Assembly (NCBI GenBank): GCA_963556255.1
Contig: OY744611.1
Coordinates: 36,316,985-36,380,984, forward strand
Direction: 5' to 3'
Origin: Allolobophora icterica
Lineage: Eukaryota; Annelida; Clitellata; Crassiclitellata; Lumbricidae
DNA length: 64,000 nucleotides
Shown here piece by piece: positions 55,478 to 64,000 of this stretch (the first letter of the stretch is position 1; each line of letters begins with the position of its first letter). The notes beneath the pieces were generated by a model. The model did no database searches and was not told the DNA's origin. It saw only the letters and a list, made by a program, of their open reading frames with translations. Both the position numbers and the translations under genes were made by a program.

Positions 55478-56112
55478 ATTGTGACTTGCTCTGGCAAAAG
55501 GAGGCTGCTATAAAAAAAATTTGTTTAGTATATTTTGGGCTTAAAATGATAAATAATAATTTCTGTCTAAAATGTTGAAAAAATTATTATTCTATCTTTA
55601 TTGGTTCCAGAGATATGAATTTTATAATGTTTTGCTACTCGGAAGTACAATTTCGAGGAAAATGCACGCAAAGTTTGTTATCTTAATACAAACTAAACAT
55701 AATTCGCAAAGTTTCAGTGTTTTTAACCTTAAACTTATGGATATCACTATGGAAACCTGCCAAATGAGGCTATTTTTAGCAAGCTGAAGGCATAAACTTT
55801 CCAATGAGGTATTACACATGGTATTACTAACAGAATGAAGGCCATAAAATACTTTTTAAACTGGTCCCAAAAATTATTTTAAATTCCCGGATAATTTTGA
55901 TCAATCACACAAATTTCATAAATTAAATTTGTCATGAAATAGGTGAAATATTATTAAATCGATTTTTTCATAGAATATAGGAACTTATTTATTGATATAT
56001 GCAAAAAACAATAATTGGAAAATTTACACCTGATTGGTGTTCAGGGTAATATCTCTTGTTTTATCATTGGCGACTTCCACCTCCTTTCACCAGAGCAAGT
56101 CACAATTTATAT
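55478..56112. mobile_element. Possible MITE with inverted ends
   Basis: CAATTGTGACTTGCTCTGGC near 55478 and CCAGAGCAAGTCACAATT near 56092 are inverted, each with an adjoining AAAGGAGG/CCTCCTTT. AT-rich between. The target duplication was not resolved. Confidence 0.5.
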
Positions 56113-56740
56113 AGCACCATACCAACGAAGATGCGCAATCGTAGGAGTGCCTTTGTTGTCTCTGACGTCATTATCATAGTCCGTCAAAAATTAAACCGCG
56201 TAAAAATTCTTCAGTAAAACGAAAAAAATTACTTAGCCAACCAATAACTCGGTTTGGTGCAAACTGCTGTAACTTGATGTTACAGTTCCTTTGCAAAAGA
56301 ATGCAGCAGACACCACATAGCAGGTGAGATGTCGAGGTCATCACCCAAGAACCTTCTAATAGCAGCAAGACATTAACGCCGGAGTCTTGGTAGACCACGC
56401 GCTGGGAGCAGATGCCTAAAATGTGGGATAATTTATCACCAAGGAAGAATTCGATGCAACACCATCTGGTCCTCGCATCTGCTCCTGAAATAACCTGAGC
56501 AAGCCACCACGAAACTTCCAGAGGAGTGCACAGAGAAGAACATCCATGTCACACAGTTGCTTTTAACTTTTTCTTCGACAGTTCACTTTATGTTCATAGC
56601 CGAAAAGTATAAAAACGGGTTTAGCAAACGCTGATAGTAAACTCACAAATCACAATTAATACCAAAGTCTGGTATTAAGCATGCAAGCTCCGATTTCAGC
56701 AATTATCCGCTAATTAGATAATTACATGAGACAAAGAACA
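56113..56740. other. Non-coding, no feature recognised
   Basis: Upstream of the SHANK start codon. Only short frames. CGCATCTGCTCC and GGAGCAGATGC near 56405 and 56475 form an inverted pair. Confidence 0.4.
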
Positions 56741-56751
56741 GTCCCTTAAGC

Positions 56752-57035
56752 TAGCCCTGAGGCAGCCACGGGTATGAAGTGTTAACGACTTCATTTTCTT
56801 AGCCTCGGCATATGAGGGTGGGTAGCCAGACCTCTCCCTCGCCGTCTCATCTTCCCACTGACAGTGTACGGTCAGTGTACTATCAGCTCGATTAAATCGA
56901 GCTGAGTTGGCTAGGAGGTGCAAGTGGAACAGAAATCTCGAACCAAATTTCTGCCCTGGCGGGGATTTGAACCCCCGACCCCTCGATTGAGAGTCTAGCA
57001 CGCTAACCTCTATAGTCTATACTACCGAGCACCCT
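56752..57035 (-). repeat. tRNA-derived SINE with intact tRNA-like head
   Basis: Minus strand: GAGGTTAGCGTGCTAGACTC (A box TAGCGTGCTAGA), then GGGGGTTCAAATCCCCGCC (perfect B box GGTTCAAATCC). The body has GGCAGAAATTTGGTTCGAG and TGGGAAGATGAGACGGCGAG and ends with CATACCCGTGGCTG. The tRNA head is not a foldable complete tRNA with matched ends, so I call it a SINE. Confidence 0.75.
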
Positions 57036-57179
57036 CAAGATAATTACATAAACACAGAATTAACTATCAGGACCAGCCAGTAAACGGACGGTTATAATTA
57101 CTGCTCAAGCTAATCAACTGACAAAGAAAAATGGCACAATCAATCCCAAAATATCGTTTACAGATTAAACTCATATCAT

Positions 57180-57500
57180 CCACGTAGAGGAGGGGAGGTA
57201 GAGGAGGAGGTGGTGGCAGGACGAGGAGGAAAAGAAGGAAGAGTATGAGTAAGAGGAGGGGAGAGAAAGAGTTGAAACATGAGGGTAAGGAGGATAAATA
57301 GGAGGAAGAGTTGAGGGACCAAAACAGCTGACATAAATTGGAGAGCGATTTCGGAAGGAAACAAGGACGGAGGAGGCTGAGGTGGAATCATAGCAACATG
57401 GTACGGAGAAGGAGGAATAGGAGAAGGAAGACATGGAGGAAGACGAGGAGGAGGAGGAAGAGGAGGAGGAGGAAGACAAGGAGGAGGAGAAGACAATGCT
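57180..57500. repeat. Purine-rich (GGA)n low-complexity tract
   Basis: GAGGAGGAG-type runs. The minus Ser/Pro-rich and plus Arg-rich frames are by-products. Confidence 0.85.
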
Positions 57501-58431
57501 TTGTGTCACCAGGTGGCGAGTCATAGGGTAGAGTGCATAGCGGGGTCAGAGGCAAGCCAGCTGGTACTCGTGTGTAGGCGGAGGGTAAGGGTGGAGGGAT
57601 AGGATCGGGTAGGGTAGGGGAGAAGGTTGAGCGCAACTCATGACTAACTGCTATCAGTTGATTAGAATCAGCCAAAATCAATTCCACAATGACCTCTGCA
57701 CTATGTCTGTCTGTCTGTGTCTCTGTCTGTCTGTGCACACTTGTGCCTGTACATTTTTCTGTTTGCCTGCTTGTATTTGTGTCTCTGCGTACGTCAACGT
57801 GCCTGTCTGCATGTGTTAATGAGTTCTAGGCTGCTTGTCCCCCCCCCCACCCACCAGTATCTCTCAGTATCTCTGCAATCGCCCGTCCCTCTAGTTTCTA
57901 CGACCCTATTACGAAGCAGACGTCCATCGCCCCCAGGCAACAGCAGAGGCCAGCTGTCCTCGTCAGCTTGCCGAGGGCAATTGTCCTCGGCCGCACACAG
58001 AACGCCTATTAGGCCTGCGCCTGTCTTTGCAACTGTTTCGTCTTACATACTTCTCATTCCTTTCTTATCCAATCTGGAAGGATACAATCAAAATACTTGG
58101 CATAGCCACACCCACTCGCCACACACCCAAACAACTCCCATCCCCCTTGCTTGACTCAGGTAGCTCGCTGTCACCAGCAGCAGAGACCAGGGTTTCAGAC
58201 GGAGGGTTACGACAGACACTCCCGAGTGTAGCCGACCCCTGTGCTCTGCTAATTGCAACTTAAGACGATTCCAGATATTTAAGATTGCTCTGGAATGGCA
58301 GGATTGACTCGAACACAGAATCCGAAACTGGTCCAAAAACAAACATGAATATCAAATTTGTCTTATTTTCAGAAGTATGTGACAGATTCCAACTCACAAC
58401 TTCCAACTGACCCCTTTCCAAATCTCCAAGG
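57501..58431. other. Non-coding, with a TGTCTG tract
   Basis: TCTGTCTGTCTG repeats at about 57703-57740, and a C-rich CCCCCCCCCCACCCACC run near 57840. No supported gene on either strand. Confidence 0.45.
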
Positions 58432-58689
58432 CAGTGCTTTTTTCAGCCGGAACGGCGTTCCGGCACCTTTTTCAGCTACTAAAAAATAATTTATTTGTTT
58501 TAATAATAAAAACAATAATTTAGTTATTTTTTATTTAATTTAAGTGTTTTTGAACTGTTTTCAGTGTTTATTGAGACCCCTCCCAACCCCAAATACCGTT
58601 TTTCTCGTGAGTTTAGCCCGCCCATAATTGTTGCGTTCCGGAACCTATTGTTCCGTTCCGGAACCTTTTTTTCCAGAAAAAAAACACTG
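58432..58689. mobile_element. hAT-type MITE, GTTCCGG family, copy 2
   Basis: Starts CAGTGCTTTTTTCAGCCGGA and ends AAAAAAAACACTG. Perfect duplication CTCCAAGG at 58424-58431 and 58690-58697. Nearly the same sequence as 14726-14991. Confidence 0.93.
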
Positions 58690-59082
58690 CTCCAAGGTAA
58701 GCATTACCATATGGTAAATACTAAATACTTTACCCCAGTCTCACCATACCATAATATACTCAAAGTAATCTATAGCTACTTCACCCTAAACAACTTACTG
58801 ACACGTCTCAAGAGTACTATATTTTGTGATATTTCAAACTGCCTGTGTTTGCCATGCACACTTTATTTTCTGGTCTTGCCTTAGACTAGAGGGATTTGGT
58901 GGATCATAAGGCACGTACCTCAATATCTTTAAGGCTCTAAATTTCTAACTTGTGCTTTAATCTACACTGTCCATAATCTGGGGTCAAAACTCAGTGTAAC
59001 AACGGCCAAGGGACATGAAATCTCGAATATGACAGAGCTTGAACACTGCAACCTCTGCAAGGACCTGCTTACCAGCACTCGT

Positions 59083-59165
59083 GAATAAGCTGGTGCCCTG
59101 CGCTTGGCTTTCGAGTGGCGCTTTAGAAGGTTGGAGATTACGATTAGTCGATTGCAATTACTTAC
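59083..59165. repeat. Dispersed GAATAAGCTGGTGCCCTGCGC repeat
   Basis: Same element as 1493-1573. A partial reversed match is at 59734-59754. Confidence 0.6.
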
Positions 59166-60449
59166 TTTACCTAATTTATGTAGAACCATCCTGTAATAAC
59201 ACACAAGGTTTCAACTAAATGGAACAGCGAGCAAAACCAAAAACTGGTTTCAGGAATGTCAATCTGTAGAGGCATTGAAGCACATTCTCGAGCAGGACAA
59301 AATTACACCACAATGCAAAATTTACATCACATCACATTATAAAATGTCTATATATTTATTACACTGCATTGCATAATTTCCCATTCTCTTTGGCAAAGCT
59401 GGACACACTTAGTGGACTTTCCAACTATTCCGATTGTCTCGAGTTTGTCTGGAGTTGCAACGTTCTTCCAATTAACCAGCAGCAGTACAGACCTACAGTT
59501 GATGCAACTAAAAATTGTGCTATATAAATATTCAATACCAATATGCTGAATTACATAAGAACCCTTCAGAATTACAAGAATCCAATAGAAAGATGTCTCA
59601 ACTGATGGCACCTCACATATTAAGCAATGATAAAACATACATGTGTCAAAGGACAAAATGGTAGTAAGTGAACTGCATCCAAGAATCGTAATCTTAAAAC
59701 TCCAGATATCTGAAGTGTTCTGATGCTAAACGCAGGGCACCAGTTTATTCATGAGTTCTGCGTCATGTCAGAGGGGTTGTCCAGAGATGTCAAGGGAAGA
59801 CCCTAGTCCGAATGCTACGGTGAAATGGTGCCATAGAAGTTCGCGTGTACTGCAAAACTGTTTGAGATTTCAATTATACAAATCATTTAGACGAGTGTAC
59901 ATTACCATGTTATAATACGTGAGCGAAAAACAATACCGAAAAATTGCAGCACTTCTCGGAAAGCGGTTCTGCCATCTACCGCGATGGTTTTACCACCTCA
60001 TATTCAATAATAAACAATCGTTTGAAACATGTCCAGGCACCTGCGCTATCCATCAATATCCACGCGACCACCTGTCTAAGTCCAAACAATGTTCAATCCC
60101 CGTCCAAAGCCACGAAAACCAAATTTGCGCTAAATAAATCACATTCTTCGCACGTCATGTTCAAAGAACTTTAAACCATACCTCATCTCGTCAACTGAAA
60201 CAGAAATTCCCGATTAGTGATGCTTTGCCCAGCTTCAGCAACCAACGAGTCATGTACGGGCGAGCGAAGAATTTGCGATTAATTCCACACCGGGTTACAT
60301 CAGTCCTAAGCGGAAACAAGTCACCAAAATCCGACGTCCTGTTCATCGAACATTAACGACTAGAACTCGTTTTTAGCTGCGATAATATCTCAAACGGGGA
60401 GCAACGATTTATTTTGAGTTATCGTAATATTATAGGTCGTTGGTCTTAC

Positions 60450-60545
60450 CGAACTCAGAGTCACGTGACGGTTCTCTCGTCTACCTGTCTGTGGCTCGTT
60501 CAGATCTCGCGAAAACCTCGCGATGCAAAAAGATTTCCCCGTTAA
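60450..60545 (-). promoter_or_regulatory. Candidate SHANK promoter and non-coding first exon
   Basis: CpG-richer than its surroundings. Contains the E-box palindrome TCACGTGA (60461-60468), TCTCGCGA (60505-60512) and a second CTCGCGA. On the minus strand, GAGTTCG|GTAAGACC gives a good donor with the exon ending at 60450, which could join the acceptor at 55069. No transcript evidence; it could serve another gene. Confidence 0.35.
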
Positions 60546-60944
60546 GAAATTACTCACAAACGCCTAATATAAGAACCTACCCTAGTCCATAAAAACAATG
60601 TTTCTTATGTATTTACTAAAAGATATCGTAAAAGTACCACTTTTTTGTCTATGCTATACAAAATAATGGAGTGCTGTTAAATATTAAATAATTTTAAATA
60701 GGCCTATTGAATGCCTGAACAATCCTCACTCCCTGGAGGGGCAAAAGGGCTCATATGACTATAATAAATGCCGAAATCAAGGACATTAAGTTTTGTAGCT
60801 GTCAAAAGGTGAAACCAATTCAACAGAGTCGGCGTTGGAACATTTTCAAGACTGGGTAAATAACGACTACGACAATAACGACGGCGAAACCTCAAAACAT
60901 TTTACAAGCACCATAAAGTGCCTCCCTCTAGCGATTACTCCTAA

Positions 60945-61200
60945 ACTCCTGTTTGGGGAGAGGGATAGAAGAATGGTAACATCTGACCTGAAGAGCATTA
61001 GATCTTGAAAAGTCGCGGTCCGCTACCAGTAAGCCGCTGTAGGTCGACTCAGCCTTCCACTCCCTATGGGCAGCAGTAAAATGAGCGGGCGCCTAGCAGG
61101 CTGCCAGTACATGTGTTAATTAAGATCCTGATAATTGTACCATCATGTTTTAGTTGTTTCAATGTAACTTACTCTGAGCTTGTCAATAAACACGACTAAT
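60945..61200 (+). repeat. Dispersed repeat, AGATCTTGAAAG family, copy 3
   Basis: GGGGAGAGGGATAGAAGAAT, TTAGATCTTGAAAAGTCGCG, GACTCAGCCTTCCACTCCCT, GGCGCCTAGCAGGCTGCC. Aligns over its length with 54235-54490. Confidence 0.8.
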
Positions 61201-61299
61201 AGTATTATTATTATCGTTCGGCTCTCAAAGGTTCCGTATTAGATTAAATATGTGGCAGATCGGATGACAAGAATCGACACCATGGCAAATAAAATGACA

Positions 61300-63895
61300 A
61301 TGATGAAGTTAAATATTGGTTGGATCTTTCAGTTGAAGAAAACAACTCGAATTCCTTTTAAAATGTATATTTTAATCAAAAAACTGCAGAGTATATATTA
61401 TGAATGATATTGTCTGTGACGTCGCATACACATTGATGACGTACATAAAAGATATTGCACAGTGAGAAATTCAAAATGCCAGAATAATTTGGCTTAACTT
61501 TGATATCAGTTCCGAACACTGTGAAAGTCCATTTGCAAACGTCATTACAAAACTATGGTTAAACCACAGCCTTGAGAAAGATGCATGAATTTTTATCATG
61601 CAAAAACGATGGATCCAGTTTTCACAATGTACATGTAACTACATGGCTTAAAGCCAACCAAAAATGTGATCTTTCAGTGGAAAGTGTGTCAAGATCATGG
61701 TAAGGAATATGAAACGAACTTCCAACGTTTTGTAGCAATCACAAACTCACATATTATTCACAGGACATTGAAACATAATTCAAACTTCAACATTCTACAC
61801 AAATCTTCACAAAAGTTTTGGTCGAAGGATAACCTGCTAATCTGTACATGCACAAGGCCTGTCATGTTAGATGGTAAATAAATGGTGCATCAACTTTGTT
61901 GCAAGCTAGCAGCCATTACAAACCCAGAAGCACAAAAATGCAAAAAAACTCGTGATTATTAAAGTCAATACAACACAATGTTACTCGACACTTTCAATAA
62001 ATCGGGATGTTACCCTACGGCAAAAATTTGGTCAAATACCAACTTAAATACAACGCAGACACCATAGTCATAAAAACTCAATGTCATGACAAACTCTGCC
62101 ATTCAAAACTCAAACTCAAGAGTATTACTTATCGATAAATCGTCACAAAAGGCACATCTTCAAAACTCTTAATCATAATCTTTGGTATCAAAAAGGCAAT
62201 CGATTCATTAAATTATAAAACAGTGCAGACGCGTACATACAAATCCGAGCCCTACTACAGATTACATTTAACGCCAAAAGAACTACGTCATAAATTATTT
62301 GGCGCATGTGGTAGTGTTACACGTTAAACATTACAAGGGAATGTCTCATAAAATATCTCATAATTTAAGGCTGATATGTTTGCATGAAAGAATTTACCAT
62401 CGACGCGCTTGGTGACATGCACTGGTGACATGCACTGGTGACATGCACTGGTGACATGCACTGGTGACATGCACTGGTGCACGCTCAGAGATATCTAAAC
62501 AAAAACAACAGTGCCACCGTGACATCTCAACGCAAAATAGAGCCGCTATATAAATACACTACTACAAAAGAAAGATCCACAAAAATATTTTAGCACCGAG
62601 TAAAGGAGCTACATAGACGACTTAGTGCAAACAAAAAAGCTGGATAAAATCTAACGCAAAGGAACACGACAAATAGAAGTGGACTTTGGTTAAGAGAAGA
62701 CTAGCATATGCCAAGCATAATCACGAAACAATTTCTCATACATGTACTACACTGCCAAAAATCTAGATTTTAACACGGGCCAGTAATACGCGCAAAATCT
62801 ATTCACATTTAATATGTTTACTAAACATTTATTATCTCTCGATAAGTGAATGTAAAAAACGATCAGAAGGTTTTTTAATGCTAACAGTCAAATCGGTTAG
62901 GCATCTTGTGCAATTTCCATCATTTTTATACAAGACTGGGCATAAAAACTCTTCAAACGGCAGAATTCCAGCTTCTGCTACTTAAAGATGTCCCTCAAAC
63001 AATCATTCAGAGTTTTCAGACATCATCGATGAGAGAATGTATGGTTGAATGTAAACCAACAGTAAAGCAAATAAAAAGCTCTATTTATTTATGTTGAATT
63101 TAGAGAACGCTAGTTTCCATCAAGTTCAGCTTTTCACATCTGCTACACTTGAGAATGAAGCCAATACACAAATGTTATGAGTAACTGGGTTCAAAAGCGA
63201 CAAATCGATCACCATATCAAACCATAAAAACAGATAATGTTTCCGATTGTAGTTTATATTTGAAAAAGTTTGAAATTTTCAAAATCTGAGGACACAGTGG
63301 CATTAACATCCCATGGATATCAAGCTCAATTTACTATAATGAGTCAAATTAACTGTCCCTTTTAATTACTATATTTTAAAGGACCTGTCCTTTATGTGCC
63401 AAACAATCAACTCAGAAATGGAAACAATCCTATAAAAGCAAAATTGTTGACATACTTTACAATAATTAAATGTCTACAGCCTTTCTAGAAAATTGTTAAA
63501 TGAAATCCTGTTATTTTTTCAGCTAGATTAAACATACACAGAAACCATGTCAAAGGCTTTATGCATTATAGAAAATGTTCTCACAGCCACAGCACTACAT
63601 AGCATTTAGTATTACTCTGTTAGAAGCTTTGATATCAGCTGAAACACGATTTCAGCCTAAAAAATCTAAGCTGAAAACGACACCCTAACTGCTACTTTAA
63701 GTAGACAAGATTACAAAGTCATGCATGACACACAGTGCGAACATTTCGAAATTCATACTGACAAAGTCATGCCAACATCTAAAATACAGGTCACCAAATT
63801 GGAGATCAACAGAAAACACAAAAACATGGCTCACACGTTTACAGAAATCACCTCAAGACTTAACAGCATAGCGATAATAATAGCTATCCTGTTCC
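61300..63895 (-). other. Long AT-rich stretch, probably a 3' UTR
   Basis: Low-repeat, AT-rich sequence immediately after the putative stop codon at 63896. Only short frames. The polyadenylation site is not fixed. Confidence 0.35.
62405..62482. repeat. 14-bp tandem repeat
   Basis: Five near-perfect copies of GGTGACATGCACTG, each bearing TGCA. Confidence 0.95.
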
Positions 63896-64000
63896 TCACA
63901 GAATTCCTCCGTGTGTTAGATCGGCAAAATACACGGCAAAATATTCCTTCTTGGGCAATTCTCTCTTGCTCCCAGTTTCATCCTCTGCCCTTACTAAATG
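63896..64000 (-). CDS. Possible C-terminal coding exon of an unidentified gene
   Basis: The minus strand at the window edge is open for 34 codons: HLVRAEDETGSKRELPKK, then EYFAVYFADLTHGGIL, ending at TGA (63896-63898). The other two frames close quickly, and the composition is protein-like compared with the AT-rich DNA after it. I do not recognise the protein. The exon continues beyond the window. Confidence 0.35.
   Translation of the reverse strand, partial: HLVRAEDETGSKRELPKKEYFAVYFADLTHGGIL

Noticed and set aside
56930..57035. Functional tRNA gene
   Set aside because: A and B boxes are present, but no matched acceptor stem was found, and the SINE body follows directly.
57171..57738. Ser/Pro/Leu-rich minus frames and Arg-rich plus frame
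   Set aside because: Caused by a GGA-rich simple tract; no homologous sequence elsewhere in the window.

Overview
This is an animal nuclear window. It has introns with GT-AG boundaries, abundant non-LTR retrotransposons, hAT-type MITEs with 8-bp target duplications, tRNA-derived SINE-like repeats and long AT-rich intergenic DNA. Nothing prokaryotic is visible. The palindrome AGGCCT, usually as TAGGCCTA or GTAGGCCTAC, is dense in the first 38 kb. Together with a mid-sized-intron SHANK gene this suggests a marine invertebrate, possibly an echinoderm- or hemichordate-type deuterostome, but the taxon is a low-confidence inference.

Right part (39-55 kb, perhaps to 60.5 kb): one complete SHANK/ProSAP postsynaptic scaffold gene on the minus strand. 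I assembled it by eye from 16 coding exons whose phases all agree (3714 nt, 1237 aa). It has the N-terminal SPN/F0 domain, six ankyrin repeats, a PDZ domain, proline-rich Homer-ligand-like motifs and a C-terminal SAM domain. The SH3 domain that vertebrate SHANKs carry between ankyrin and PDZ is absent. The corresponding intron holds a 1.5-kb hAT-like element instead. A possible untranslated first exon and promoter lie near 60.5 kb. The far right end holds what looks like the last coding codons and a long 3' UTR of another minus-strand gene.

Left part (1-38 kb): three diverged segmental duplicates of one locus, all on the minus strand, each expanded differently by transposons. Each copy has the same exon series with matching phases: a two-cysteine ectodomain exon, a Ser/Thr-rich mucin-like exon with 60-bp coding repeats, a transmembrane exon, a cytoplasmic exon with tyrosine motifs, and a terminal cytoplasmic exon with an ITIM-like SQYExV motif. 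Copy A (52-2551) runs off the window start, copy B (8532-15540) is the most intact, and copy C (23535-34700) carries a premature stop and a frameshift. I do not recognise this family. A tandem family of mucin-stalk, single-pass receptors with inhibitory-type tyrosine motifs is the best candidate for an undescribed system here.

Mobile DNA: an L2/CR1-like LINE at 3.8-5.2 kb with an internal duplication; an RTE-like LINE at 17.9-19.7 kb split by a hAT MITE; LINE 3' ends at 19.75-20.03, 22.1-22.85 and 49.7-49.97 kb; a LINE at 30.4-32.9 kb split by a satellite-bearing CAGTCTTG element, itself split by another MITE; and many hAT MITEs with target duplications I could read directly. A 19-bp satellite (TAGTAGATCTAACCTATTT) occupies the same intron in all three gene copies.
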